Shown here in pieces: positions 12,331 through 24,265 of a stretch of 64,000 nt of DNA; the first letter of the stretch is position 1; each line of letters starts with the position of its first letter. The DNA lies in the NCBI RefSeq assembly GCF_000003815.2, contig NC_049989.1, forward strand, positions 15,501,219-15,565,218. The letters are read 5' to 3'. Below the pieces are notes generated by a model, which searched no databases, was not told the origin of the DNA, and worked only from the letters and a program-made list of their open reading frames with translations. The translations under genes and the position numbers were made by a program. This stretch comes from Branchiostoma floridae (lineage: Eukaryota; Chordata; Leptocardii; Amphioxiformes; Branchiostomatidae).

Positions 12331-13280
12331 ATCAATATGGTCTTAGGAGCAAAACTTTCTCATGATTCATTGTAATCTGTAAATCCATACAACAGCATAG
12401 CTACAATTGAACATAGTTTTACGATGACCTGCATCAAGAAATATACGAGAAGACACATTAGATTTCAATTTACAACAGCAACCTTATTACATCTTGTCGT
12501 TACCGCTACAAGTTAGAATTGGTGATCTTAAAATCCACAGCAAAGTGCTTTTACGACATTAAGTGTCGTAAAACCACTTTCCTATGTCTCGTGACGTAGT
12601 TTGGTAGGTTATTCCATCTCGCTAGAATTACTCTGTGCACAGTTATCGGTCGTAAGCCCCTCTTCCTTACGCCCATAGGGCGGAGGAAAATGTAATGTAC
12701 AACAATAATGTAGATATACATCAGGTATGTCCACAGGCAGTTGTCATTAGGTCTTACGGAGCTTCAAAAGGTCGAAACTGTAATATGTAGCACTGGATCT
12801 CTACTTTACTTGTCTCATCCGTCAGAGTGAAACACACTGTGTGGATGCTTTTAAGAGATAACCCCAGACTTGTAGTGATTAAAGACCTTTGATAGTAGCG
12901 AGCGAAGATTGGGTTTTTGTGGAGCGTTGCCTATCAAGCATGCAGGTTCTTTGTACAGCATTGTAGCTGTGTACAATGGCTGGCTTCATGACCTACTTTA
13001 CTGACTTTGTGTGCCCGTAATAGGGGTGGGTACCTGTACGGTACAAAATCGGAAAAAACGGACCTGAAAAAAAAACAGCGTACCAGATTTCGGGAGTGTA
13101 CCGAGTTCGGGAGGGCACTCTGCGCAGCTTTCCTAACTTCCTTCTGGTGAAAATGAGTCCATAGATTCGGCTAGGGTCGTCCCTTGGATGGGACTTCAAA
13201 TGGAGGGCGCGTTAAAGAACTCCTTTCGAAAGCACCTTTCGAAAAAGGGAAGGGGGATGCCCCGGTGTGCGATGGTAAAT
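12331..13280. other. Non-coding stretch with two repeat scraps
   Basis: A GGTACC-family left end occurs at about 13022-13090 (AGGGGTGGGTACC) and a SINE tail piece at 13165-13200 (CGGCTAGGGTCGTCCC). Nothing else was recognised. Confidence 0.45.
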
Positions 13281-13735
13281 CTAGGGATGGGTACCGGTAC
13301 AGAAAATTCAGGTCCAGGTCCGGCTCAGGTCCAAAAGATCAGGTACAGGTCCAGGTCCGGACCTAAACCTGGACCTGATTCAGTATGTAAAAACTTGTGA
13401 ATGGACAACACTCACATCAATGGCCTGTTTCGCTGCAAAAAAATCTGTTTTGTAGAGTATTCGACTCTCACTGGCGTTTTAAAATCCTACAAGGCTAACT
13501 ACCTTTCTACGACTGACTGTCAAATTTGGTAGAAATGACTATAGACTCTACTTGGCTCTTGCTATTTTCCTTGACCGGTAAGCCCCAAAACTTGTAAATG
13601 TCTGATCATATAATCTGTTCATTTTCCAATAGGTCAAACACCCGGTCCACCGAATTTTTGTTTTTGTTTTTCTGGACCGGTCCAATAAGAAAAACCGGTT
13701 TTGTACAGGTACACCGTACCGGTACCCAGCCCTAG
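13281..13735. mobile_element. GGTACC/GGTCC-type inverted-repeat element, full copy
   Basis: The left terminus CTAGGGATGGGTACCGGTAC is matched by its inverse GTACCGGTACCCAGCCCTAG at the right. Inside the left end is an array of GGTCCAGGTCC-like units; inside the right end is TGGACCGGTCCAATAAGAAA. 455 bp, no coding capacity. Other copies or pieces: 11330, 28071, 35360, 62110. Confidence 0.8.
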
Positions 13736-13744
13736 TAAAAACCA

Positions 13745-13980
13745 TCCTGTCTGGAGTTGTTGATTTACTACAAATCACCCGGATGGAGGCCTTCTCGTAT
13801 CAGCCAAACATGTCAGTAAATGCCGTCAGATGGACATTATCGGAAGAGCAGAACAAGCATACTAGCTACGTCGATAAAGATTAGGCATCCAGGTAATACG
13901 ATAGTGTAACTGATGAAAGACACCGGATGGCTGTCTGAAACGTCTGACCGTTTCCAAAACCATATCCAGTTGCTTGAGTA
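13745..13980 (+). mobile_element. LINE-type 3' fragment
   Basis: The ending TCTGAAACGTCTGACCGTTT, CCAAAACCATATCCAGTTGC and TTGAGTAACTGCTTCTTGGC is an interspersed repeat also found at 35575, 53100 (minus), 61360 (minus) and 61590 (plus). The left part (GGAGTTGTTGATTTACTACA, CACCCGGATGGAGGCC) recurs at 21505. Probably the decayed 3' part of a non-LTR element; class not certain. Confidence 0.5.
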
Positions 13981-14000
13981 ACTGCTTCTTGGCTTAAGTA

Positions 14001-14938
14001 CAGTCAAACCTGCTCACGACCACCCGGGGGACCAGAAAAAAGCGGTCGATTTGGACAGGTGGTCGCTGAGAAGAGTATCGACTCAAAGCATGCCCGATGC
14101 AAAGTATAAATGGTTTCCGTTGTGTTTAATGGCAAATAGCAAGAATACTGCACGCACGCAAAGAAGCGAGGTCCTTAAAGTCAAATACAACACGCACACT
14201 GTAAATTATAAATTCAACCCCAAGCTTTTATCGAGCTTTTATACGATACAGTGTTTTAAAGCTCAATATTTGTACACTATCATTTTAGACAGTAAGGGAA
14301 CTTTGATGCTGTCAGTTTAATACAAGGCTTTATGCGTCGCCGTATCTGAAATAACTACGGTGCACCTTTCGAATTCAATGCCCGGTACGTCCCGATAGCG
14401 TACTTACCCACGGGGGAATTTACAGTACAGTTGGACAAAAGCACTCACACAGATCTTTCTTAAAAAGGTATGAGTTACACAGATATTTCTTAAAAAAGTA
14501 TTAGGCTAAATACGTTTCAGCATTCGTTCACTCTATAATGATCTAGATTTTTTTAAACTTCTGTAACAACTAAATTCGGATTTTCTTACAACAAAATATC
14601 CTCCCATATTACAGTAGACTGCCCCAGTGACCCATCCATCCATCTTTATTCTAAACATAACATCGTAATGGCAGTCAAAATCCGACGCAAATTTGCCGAT
14701 TTCGGCACAAAATCGCGCTAGTTATCATCAAAAATCGATGAAAATCTCAATTTTGAAAATTATGTGGTCGTTATGGGTCCCAATTTGGGCCTGTCGCGGT
14801 CGCGTTGGCCAGGTGGTCGTTGAGAAATGGTCGCTTAATGCTTACGTCAATGGGGACAAAAAATCGGGACCGAGAAAAAGCGGTCGAAATGGCCAGGTGT
14901 TCGCTGAGAAGAGGTGGTCGCTCGGGCAGGTTTGACTG
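14001..14938. mobile_element. Pogo/Tigger-like non-autonomous element
   Basis: The ends CAGTCAAACCTGCTCACGAC and the inverse GGGCAGGTTTGACTG are flanked by TA on each side (13999-14000, 14939-14940). The subterminal GGTGGTCGCTGAGAAG is repeated near both ends. 938 bp with no intact transposase frame. Confidence 0.8.
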
Positions 14939-14940
14939 TA

Positions 14941-15557
14941 TACTAACTGTTTCACAGTTTTTACCCAAAGTTTGTTGGGTAAAGTTTCTAACTGCCATCT
15001 AGTCTAAAAAGTACATGCCTGAAATTGTAATAAATCCCGAATGAGCGCATTTTGTACGCTTCACAATTACAAACGTCGCCCTGTTTTTTCCGGACCACAA
15101 TAATCCCCCAATTAGTTGGCTAATTATAATTAACGATGCGTCTGGGGTATTGGGTATTGAAGACTGGCCAATTAGCAAACATCAGTCGTAGTTAGGAACC
15201 CGTGCATGAATGGTACCATCTTTTAATCTCTCATTTGATGAGTCCTCTTTTGGTCCTTTTTTTTTGTTCGTGTTTTCGCTGGCTTGCACGTCTTCTGCAT
15301 CACTACTTGTCTACTTCTTATCCCCAAACTACTTAAAGATTACAGTCTTTCAAAGAGATGTTGGCTCGGGTCCCAGAAAATCAGAGCACGCGGTATCCAC
15401 ACTTCAGTTAAGTTCGTTTGAATACGCAGGCTCGTTTTTAGGTAAGGGTATAACGAGCGAGCTGTAGCACAAAATCACGAGCGAGCGATGGGTATTTGTA
15501 CCACGTTTCCCAGCAATGTGATCAGGTCCCTCTTGGGATGGATACCTAAACGTGACA
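14941..15557. other. Non-coding stretch, no recognised feature
   Basis: Only short open frames. Nothing supported. Confidence 0.4.
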
Positions 15558-15815
15558 TCAGGTACAGATGCAGGTATACGTACCGATACCGGTATAACGT
15601 TGAATGTTTAGGTATAGAAACAGGTACTGGTACTGGTACAGAGGTTCAGTTTCAGGTACAGGTACAGGTAGAGCTAAACCGGCACAGACAGAGGCCTAGG
15701 TGCCAATGCAGAGATTTAGGTGTAGATACAGGTACAGGTACAGGTACTGGTACAGAGGTTCAGGTTCAGGTACAGGTACCAGTAGAGAGTTAGGTACAGA
15801 CACAGGTACAAGTGC
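15558..15815 (+). repeat. GGTACA/GGTACT simple repeat
   Basis: Degenerate hexamer runs (AGGTACAGGTACAGGTACTGG) in two blocks. The composition matches the ends of the GGTACC-type mobile elements. Confidence 0.85.
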
Positions 15816-16465
15816 GACCGTGAAGTTTACGACCGATGGAGTGGTTTTTTTCGGTTTGACAACCAGGCTACACAACGGTGGGTCAACGTATTTCACAACT
15901 TCTTCCACACAAGCGTTACCTTGAAGCCCAAATCTGTCACTATGCAACTCAACAAAACGTTTAACTTGAAGAATTACTCTATCAAGTTAAAACTTGAACA
16001 CACGCTCAGGTGTAAACGTGCCTTCACGTAAAAGTCTTCAGCTGTAAAATCAAGCTTTAGACTATTGTGTGCGACAAGCAAAGTAACGGAAAACACTTTT
16101 GATCATTTCATACGTTCCAATGGATTGTCGTCAATGTGTTTAACCTGTGTGTTGCACGTGGGCGGTCGCTGAAGATAGTATCTGCTTCCACGTGAAAACT
16201 GTACCTCAGCTTACGTCAAGAAAGCCATGCGTGATGAATTGAGCATGTCACCGGGCGTCGTTATCATGGATGAATGCACACTGACACGCTTTGACTTCCA
16301 CTCTGACGTCACAAGGACGGTTGTTGGTGTATGTGAAGTAAGGTGAATGGTGGCCCTAAAAGCAATTTTGTGGATGTGGGTTGTTATCAACTGTATCTAA
16401 AACACGGTATTTGAAGGCGAAGCCCATTCCTCATCTTTTACAGCCATGACTTTCGTTTTTCCTCA

Positions 16466-16830
16466 CACACACACACACAGGGAAGGAGTGAGAGAGAGAG
16501 AGAGAAAGGAAGGGAAAGAGAGAGAAAGGGAGAGAGAGAGAAAGAAAGAAGGAGAGAGAGAAAGAAAGAAGGAGAGAGAGAGAAAGAAAGAAGGAGAGAG
16601 AGAGAGGGAGTGAGAGAGAAAGAAAGGAAGGGAAAAAGAGAGAAAGGGAGAGAGAAAGAAAGAAGGAGAGAGAGGGAGTGAGAGAGAAAGAAATTTATTA
16701 AAAGGAAGGGAAAAGAGAGAGAGAAAGGGAGAGAGAAAGAAAGAAGGAGAGAGAGAGGGGGAGTGGGAGAGAGAGAGAGAGAGGCAGAGAGAGACAGAGA
16801 CAGAAAGACAGAGAGAGACAGAGAGAGAGG
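16466..16830 (+). repeat. Long purine microsatellite (GA/GAAA), preceded by (CA)n
   Basis: About 350 bases of almost pure purine on the + strand, mixing GAGA, GAAA and GGGA blocks with sub-repeats of GAAAGAAAGAAGGAGAGAGA. The serine/leucine-rich open frames on the other strand come from this repeat and are not genes. Confidence 0.95.
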
Positions 16831-16859
16831 GCCTCCACACCGAAGGCACATACACATTT

Positions 16860-16945
16860 TAGAGTAAAGTAAGGGAAGTGCCTTCCCAACGCTACAAGAT
16901 CAGGACCTCTGGATTCTGGTCCTAATACTCTGCAGCTTCGTCACA
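16860..16945 (-). mobile_element. SINE head fragment (tRNA-Trp-like family)
   Basis: Read on the minus strand it gives GTCCTGATCTTGTAGCGTTG then GGAAGGCACTTCCC, matching the head-body junction of the 18594-18792 copy. Confidence 0.5.
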
Positions 16946-17317
16946 AGACCCCCACTTCGTTGGGCTATTTGCATGCTCTTCGTTTAGGAACCTCCAAATG
17001 TCTTCCGGTGATTGCCCACCTTGAACTACCACTTAGTCACAACTGCCAACTGCGTGGGCTCGTACAATTATCACAGTATTACGATGAAAGCACATTTTCA
17101 TGCCCATTTCGTACATGTTGGAGTAGTGCCCAAAGAATGCCTACGTCATCGATCGTCACTCGAATAGCACGTGACGCCCCCTCCCCTCATGATAGGACTG
17201 CTAGTGACGTATTTCTTGTATTGTTATCACGTTAAAGAGACGTGTTTTGCATTCTTCTATCATTTGTGTTTGATGCCTCCATGAGAAAGAAGGTGTTGTT
17301 TTGTGCCTGTGTGCCTG

Positions 17318-17354
17318 TGAGTCTCTGTGTGTGTGTCTGTGTGTTTGTGTGTTT

Positions 17355-17416
<62 letters not shown>

Positions 17417-17425
17417 CTGTGTTGG
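17318..17425 (+). repeat. (TG)n microsatellite
   Basis: A run of TG with a few TTTGTG interruptions. Cys/Val open frames over it are artefacts of the repeat. Confidence 0.95.
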
Positions 17426-18593
17426 GAAGACGAAGGTCATGGCCGACTTTAGGCCTCTAGTGAGTGACCTTGGTACTGCAGTAGAACCTTCTTTATTGTA
17501 TCTTTTACTACGGACTAAATGTATTTAGTAAATGTTAAATCGTGTTGTAAACGAATTTGTTCTTGTGAACTTTTGGCCGATATAGCTCGTCTAGCTCACA
17601 TGTTATAGACTGGTATGACCGCGCGCTCAGCCCCCAGTTTGCTGTACTTAGATATACAGCACGGGGCCCCCGGCCGGAACCGAAAACAAAATTGTATAAC
17701 AAAAATACACACAAACTATGCTCAAGACTTATGGTTATGACGTTTTGGGTGTTAAGTTGCAACCAGCACGAACTAATGATGATGTCTTTTCTATCATACT
17801 TTTTGGTACTGCAAACAGCTTATGTGGGCATCAGTTTGAAAACATGACCCTGGAATAAGCCGGGGTTATGCTATGGACGCATTTGGAAAAAGATGCCCCC
17901 TCCATATATTTAACTAGTCCGTTTTCTGACGTCACCCCTAAGTGTCCCCGTAACACACCCTGCAGGGCCCCTCCGGATAGTTTTACGAGCACCCCCCCCC
18001 CCCCCGATAGTTTACTGCACTTTTTACGGCCTGAGCCCTAAGTAACACACCTTAGCGCCCCAAGACATTTTTAACTCGCAGTTAAAATCAAACTGGGACC
18101 CGGTGACCTGCCAGATAAAATACAGTATCTGACAGTCGACCGGGACAAATTTGTGGGTTCAGAGCGTGACCGGGCCTGCACCCTTGTGACCATGGAAATG
18201 CCGATGCAAATGGGACCGAAGCATCAACAATTTTATTTCCCACCACGGCCCAGCAAATTGTGATTAACGCCGTTGGACTTGAATGACTGCCGTGGTAGTA
18301 GTAGTAGTAGTAGAGATGTATACGTTGTAGTATACGGTGTAATACAGTAACTGTTAAAGAAACTTTTGTTACCCTTTCTTCTAGCTAAATACAAGACAGG
18401 GATGCGCCAAGTCTCCCGTCCGGATGAATGATGTAAATCACTGTGTGGCTGATACAAGATTCAGGTACACCAGGCCTCCATCCGGATAATTTGAAGTGAA
18501 ACAATAACTCCAGACAGAAATATTCGCTCCATATTTACGGGCATGATGCTACTCCTTTTCGAAAAAAATTGTGGTGGGTACGTGCATGAAGTG
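17426..18593. other. Non-coding stretch with GGGCCCGG/TTAAAATCAA repeat
   Basis: The block 17850-18200 (a run of C near 17991, CAGTTAAAATCAAACTGGGA, CCCGGTGACCTGCC) resembles stretches at 25480-25640, 26700-27010 and 38620-38860, so it is an interspersed repeat of unknown class. (AGT)n follows at 18295-18313. Confidence 0.5.
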
Positions 18594-18792
18594 TGGCTCT
18601 TCCTATACACGGGACCTCCATTTAACGTCCTATCCGGGGGACGGCCCTAACCGAAGCTAGGTACGGAGGTGGGGAAAGTAGTGTTAACTGCCTTCCCCAA
18701 GGGCACAAGATTGGTGCCATGGCAGGATTCGAACCCTGGACCTCTAGGTCTGGAGCCAAACACGCTGCCGATTACGCCACGCGACCTCATCG
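18594..18792 (-). mobile_element. SINE, tRNA-Trp-like head
   Basis: On the minus strand the head GTGGCGTAATCGGCAGCGTG (A box), GGCTCCAGACC (CCA at the anticodon position) and GGTTCGAATCCTGCC (B box) is followed by TTGTGCCCTTGGGGAAGGCA and CGGTTAGGGCCGTCCCCCGG. Copies: 21044, 48640, 55690, 58500. The CCA loop favours tRNA-Trp as the ancestor (inference). Confidence 0.8.
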
Positions 18793-19439
18793 ACTTGAAT
18801 CATTATCATCGCATCTACAAAATTCATAAAAACACATACCAACACGGTGCAGCGATGTCAACGTTGATTTGAGACGAAGAGAGTTTGTAGCAGTTTTGAC
18901 AGCCGTATATGTAGATTACTTCTCCTAACATAATATCTTCTGACATACAGATATTGATGATAGTAATAGTAGGTAAGACCTGTGAAATGTATTAGCTCTG
19001 CGAGCATATCGGTGTAACAAGATTCCAATATGATGTGACAGATGAAAGAACCCTGTAGTCAAAGGTATTGTTACCTTAGCTCAAGGAGTATTATGGATTG
19101 CAGTTTTAATTTGTTTTTCTCTTAATCTCCTTTGAGTAATAACTTTTGTATACGTCTGAGATATGAGAAGAAATCTTAAGAAGTAAAAAGGATCTTAGTT
19201 CCAAATCTCTTGGTGTCTTGACGTACGCCAAGACGTATTTGGAAAGGAAAGATAGTGAATTATGAGTCAAAACATGACGGTAATATTCAATAATTAATCG
19301 TCAAGCTGTCGGATGGGGATAATCTTAACGTAGGCTTAGCCGGCAGAGTTTGAAGAAAAGATCAAAGAAAAGATTTATTTTCAAATCCAATTCAATCCCT
19401 ACAACTAGATTAAAACGGAGATTTACTTCCAAACGTTTC

Positions 19440-19818
19440 GAGTGACATCCATCACTATTAATCAGCGTCAATACAAGTACAACTAACTAGAAAAACTGGT
19501 TGAACCACTTACAGATGATTCACATATACTTCTGTTCTTTTGTTTACCTCATATTTCTGTATATATTTTACTTTGTTTAATTCTGAGAATTCTTGGTTTG
19601 TTAATCTTGATTTATGTCTGCGATTATATTATGACACTTCTGTTCTGTTACCTAAGTTGTTTAGCAGCTACTGCTCATGTTTCCTATGTTCACTTACGTT
19701 GTACATGTATTACCCTCTGTTCATTTATACTTTCTGTTGACGTGTCTTATAAACCCACGCGGGCTGGGCGTTTGTAAACGCACGACACTTTAATAAACCA
19801 TCATTCATTCATTCATTC
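19440..19818 (+). mobile_element. LINE 3' end with (ATTC)n tail
   Basis: A T-rich stretch ends in GCGTTTGTAAACGCACGACA, CTTTAATAAACC and then ATCATTCATTCATTCATTCA. An (ATTC)n tail after a 3' UTR is typical of CR1-like non-LTR elements. No intact reverse transcriptase frame is present. Confidence 0.55.
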
Positions 19819-20192
19819 ATACTCCTAAGGATCATTTGCAAAAGTCACTCAAATGTAATAAATCGTGTTTGCATGGATGCAATTTGCAGGTTCTGTTGCA
19901 GTTCCAAGTGAGCCAACAGAGGGTCCAAAATCAACCCTCCCCTTTTTATTTACAACAGCTACCCTTACATGTAGTATCGTCAGAATCCATTCAGACATTC
20001 TTAAGTTATTCCTGCAGAAACCTGTTCACACAGAAACAAACTCAAAACCATGCCTCCATTCTGTACGGACTCCGAGATAAAAGTTACGTAATAATATACA
20101 AAATCGTGTTGTAAGAATGTATCGATTTTCAACTTAATCACCACCACCATTATTGGAAAAAGAAATGACCCAGAGGTCAGAGACCTTTGGTG

Positions 20193-20692
20193 CCCTGGAG
20201 TGATCAATAAGTTCGTGGCCTCATACAGAATTAACGCGCATAGTTCAAATTTCAGGGCTCAATGATCTGGAATAGAACCACTATTTCTCAAGTTTCAGAT
20301 CATTGCGGCCATTACTTTCCAGTCGACGTTTCTTTGAAAATCAGTTGGTAAGTGGCGAGACTGAAAACAAGGGTGAACTGTGATCAGAGCTGCGTGGGTC
20401 GTGTTCTTGATACCATGAAATCTTCGGAGACATTCTCAGAATGTTTGATAAGGATTGCCGTGAGTTCGTGTTGCGACTAGTAAGAACTGTGTACCTGGCT
20501 TTTAGCAGAGCAAGTTGACCCTCACACCTCAGATCGCAGCTCAAACTGTGCGTTTTTTACTTTCTCACCTAACATTCTTGGGTTGTATAATTTCATAAAA
20601 GGCTTAGTTTATACTTTATGATTATGCCCCGAAATTTAAGTTGTGCGTCTCATTTCTTAGTGATGCTCAGAACTTATTGATCAGCTCCCGTA
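20193..20692. mobile_element. Mariner-like inverted-end element, second copy
   Basis: GTGATCAATAAGTTCGTGGC at the left and CAGAACTTATTGATCAGCTC at the right, with AAATTTAAGTTGTGCGTCTC next to the right end, match the ends of the 7659-8720 copy. No working transposase frame. Confidence 0.7.
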
Positions 20693-21043
20693 TCTATGAC
20701 ATGACGGCTAAAACCATTCACTTTACCTCACGGTTTCATTATTGTTAATGGCCCGAGTAGTCCCATAAAGCAGGTCAGAATACGCATTTGTAGATTAGAT
20801 CAGTAGAAAGGATGTGAAACAAACCATGAATAGGCCAGGACATCAATTGTGTGGTAGTTTGGGTCGCGATTTCGCTTGAGTGCCCATCAACGATTAGCTA
20901 GAAGATTAGAGAAGTAGACGCGAACATACGGTGTACAAATCCCTCTGAAATTGCCTATCAATCTGACAGCACATAAGGCGGGCAACAAGACGTTATAATC
21001 AGTGTGTAAGGGTGAGTGTAGGATGAAGCCTGGTAACCAGTGA

Positions 21044-21180
21044 GATCTGTGGCGCAATCGGCAGCGCGTTGGGTTCAGACCCAAGAGTTCCCGAGTTCGA
21101 AACCCGCCATGTCATCGATCTTGTAGCCTTGGGATGGGCCATTTTCTCTCTTTACTTAGGTAACTAGCTTCTGCTAGGAC
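21044..21180 (+). mobile_element. SINE copy with tRNA-like head (not a tRNA gene)
   Basis: TGTGGCGCAATCGGCAGCGC (A box) and GAGTTCGAAACCCG (B box) look like a tRNA, but the anticodon arm has a 6-base loop (TTCAGA between TTGGG and CCCAA) and the acceptor ends do not pair. It runs on into CTTGTAGCCTTGGGATGGGC, which is the SINE body. Confidence 0.75.
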
Positions 21181-21504
21181 GTTAAAGATATACTACGGAA
21201 GATTTGGACACTACAAAAAATAGATTTTCCTGCCCTTTTTTTTTACATAGTAAGCTAAATCTACCCTTTAGCATTGAATACCAAGGCTCAGCGAAACAAG
21301 TTGCAACATTAGTGTATCATACAAACATGCTGACAAACTGTGATCTTTCTACATGGACGTCCATGATTCCTATGGAAATATTACAGCCAGAAGGGTCTAC
21401 TTCTGGTGGTCATTATAAAAAAAACTCAGGAGTATACCTTACAATAGAGGTCCTAATTGAAGTATTAGGGGAGAGCCACAAAAGATGCCCCGTTTTTCGA
21501 CGGT

Positions 21505-21605
21505 AAAATCCTTCCGTCTGGAGTTGGTGATTCACTACAAATCACCCGGATGGAGGCCTGGCGAACCTCCGTCTCCTATAGCTATCAGCCACACAATGAT
21601 TACAT
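21505..21605 (+). mobile_element. LINE-type fragment
   Basis: CTGGAGTTGGTGATTCACTA, CAAATCACCCGGATGGAGGC and TATCAGCCA match the left part of the 13745-13980 fragment. Confidence 0.45.
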
Positions 21606-23840
21606 CATTCACTCGGACTCCAGGAAGAGTAGTGACGCATGAGTCACTAATAAAGATCCAAATTAAACCAAACCACAAACCATGCCATCGGGAGATCTCG
21701 CTATCTTTACGGTGCTGGGCATGTAGCCAGCCCGCCCAGTTCAATAGCGCACACCGGGGAATTTTTTACCGGTTGACCAAATTCACAGCAGCCCAAAGGC
21801 CAGCTAGAAAAAAAGGCTGACAGAGAAGAATGGTGACCAGGCTACACGGGATGCATGCTACTTTACATGCTGAGCACGTGTGATTATTATCTACAAATCC
21901 GGCGCTGAACGTGACAGTATGTCCTTCCCACGACAAGCTCGCCTGCTTGGAAAAGGAACAGAAAACTTTTAACCTTGTTGTCTTCGAATGCACCGTTATC
22001 GAAGCCTTTATAAAGTTGTGTTGAACACGTGGATGTCTGAAGTGTGCATAGCTGGGAAATTACTGTTGCTGCACAAGTAGATCTCCTTACATTCATCGCT
22101 TATTAATCTGGCGGTATTATGATTAGTGGTGGTATTATGGTAATGGATGTTATAAGGATTATATAATCATTATGATTTGGAAGTACCGCTTTTTCCAGCT
22201 GAGACAACTTCCTTCGAGGCGCCGGTGAGCTTAGACATGTTCTCACGTGGATTAGCGAATATTGATTTAACAATATGCCCCTAAATCTACGTTGAAGAAA
22301 TCATATTTCAGTTCGTTATGACGTGCAACGTTTATTAAGGCTTAATCAAATGGCTAATTGGTCAGATTATGTAACATGTACATCGTTGTCGGAACTTGAT
22401 TGCGTTAAATTAATTATGCAAATTAAGTCCTCATTTGCATGATTTGCCTGTCATTGTGTACATCTCTGTCTAAACTACCTACATATTAAATATCGTGAAT
22501 ATTCGTCGTTCCTTTGTTTAGATATCCTCCTTGACATATTTTAACAAAAACGCCCCTGCAGTTCCAGAGCAAGGTGTTAGAGGGCACAAACCCACAACAG
22601 TCCTTTCGTAATCTATCTGGCACCAAAAAATCAAGACATGTATGAGACGAAATCGTAGCATTCCCAGGTCAAAAGATACAAAAAACTGAAGTTCTGCTGC
22701 AGTATAACGGTGACCCACCAGGGGGCGCAGAGTTGACATTCGTCCTCCCAACACCTGCCTACATACCAAATGTAATTACAACCCATGGAGAGGTTCTAAA
22801 GTTATGTTGAACACAAATATCGGGAAACACAAACACACAGACGGACAGACACACACACACAAACACACCACCAAAAGCAGCACCTTCATTTTTCATGTAA
22901 AAACCTCTACTTGCAACACAGACATCAATTGGTGGAACCAGTTCTGTTGTCACAGCAGTTTCTACAGAGAAACGTACTGCCACTGGTCAGTGATTCAGTT
23001 CAGAATACAGCAAACTTCAACAAACTGTCATCTCTAAAACGAATACACAAAAAAACTCCTTAGACATAAATCAGCATCCGAACGCTTCTTGAAAATATGA
23101 TTATAAATTGTCGAAAACGGAGAGATTTGTGGCGATACAAAGATGTTTTTACCCAAGAGTCGTTTTTTGCAGGGCAACCTTTATCTTGTCAAACGTTGCC
23201 GCAAATGATGTATAGAAGTGCACTTTGTAGTGAATCCCAACTGGCCGGTGGATTTCCTTTCGCTATTTATCATCGTTATAACCTTTGTTTGGCCTCATTG
23301 TTCTCCTCCCTATGTAAGTAACAAAAGCAATCGATATAAACACCTGAGAGAGAGAGAGAGATGGATGATTTGTCGTCACGATGTAATATTAGTTTGATAT
23401 TTGATCAGGAACGCTAGGGATGAAGTCAATTACATCTTCATCCAACCGCTCGATTTATTCCCAGTTTGACGCCCATTTGAAACATTCTTCAAGGCCTGCC
23501 TAGACTGTGATAACTTAGTCTTCAGTGGGTGACAAGACGAACAGCTCTTCGCTCTGTCTTTACGTCGGAGTTAGTCTCTAAGTCTAGCCTGAAAGATGGT
23601 TCTGTTAGCAGACTTTTAACGTCACAGTTGATATACGGCACGTGTCAGACGGAAAATCTCCCCTTCTGACATGTCAACAGATTCTAATGCCAAGATAAAT
23701 AGGGGGTGGTTAGGGGCATGCACTATAGGTCATTAATAACAAGTCTTTGTCAACTGCCATATTCTGCTGTTTGACCGCTGCTTGTCTACATTGAGAAATG
23801 ACCCTGGCCTCCTCGGTACGTTAGCGCTTGCCAGGCGTCA
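21606..23840. other. Non-coding stretch, no gene seen
   Basis: Apart from the CTCF-like site at 22715 and short (CA)n and (GA)n runs at about 22846 and 23348, I see nothing. TM1-TM2 of the receptor was looked for here (NLAVAD-type motif) and not found. Confidence 0.4.
22715..22730 (+). promoter_or_regulatory. CTCF-type motif, near-perfect
   Basis: CCACCAGGGGGCGCAG fits all 13 positions of the core CCASYAGRKGGCR. The motif is conserved through Bilateria. Orientation is forward, pointing at the receptor exons. The sequence match is exact; occupancy is unknown. Confidence 0.7.
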
Positions 23841-23844
23841 CCAA

Positions 23845-23923
23845 CCAATCACGTGGCCGCCTACGGCCAAGAGTCAACGTGATTGGCTGATATCTTTTCT
23901 TACAAGGGGGTGTATCTGATTGG
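23845..23923. promoter_or_regulatory. CCAAT-box trio with an E-box
   Basis: CCAATC at 23845 runs straight into CACGTG (23850-23855). Two inverted CCAAT boxes (ATTGG) follow at 23882 and 23919, the last two 37 bp apart, in the GATTGGCTGA context that NF-Y prefers. It lies 1.9 kb before the TM3 exon. It could be a proximal promoter or a chance cluster. Confidence 0.3.
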
Positions 23924-24020
23924 CTGACTCCCACTCGCGCTCATCCAGGAAGGGGAACATCCGGGTCCCGGGCATTGCACCCTGGGATACTCACAAAGGC
24001 CTGCCTGCCTGCCTGCCTTA

Positions 24021-24265
24021 AGGTGATATCTCACTGCACTTGGGGCACCGGTGCGGCACTGCGGGGTTCGAAAGATTACTCAGAGATAAAGAACGACTTT
24101 TCTTGCGTTCTTGTGTATTTTGTTGTCTTGTAAGTCATATTTTTTACATGTTACGAAATATCTAAATTAGAAAAAAAAAATCGGCAAAAATAGCAAAACA
24201 GTGCCGCTGTGGACGAACCTCGCAGTGCCGCACCGGTGCCCCAAGTGCAGTGAGATATACCACCT
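24021..24265. mobile_element. MITE, AGGTGGTATCTCACTGCA family
   Basis: The left end AGGTGATATCTCACTGCACT and the inverse right end. Flanks are TTA (24018-24020) and TAA (24266-24268). It is preceded by a short (CTGC)n run. Confidence 0.85.

Noticed and set aside
16438-16889. Serine/leucine-rich open frames on the minus strand
   Set aside because: They are translations of a purine microsatellite.
17201-17528. Thr/His-rich and Cys/Val-rich open frames
   Set aside because: They are translations of a (TG)n repeat.
21044-21117. A tRNA gene with good A and B boxes
   Set aside because: The anticodon loop has six bases, the acceptor ends do not pair, and the sequence runs into the body of a SINE found elsewhere in the window.
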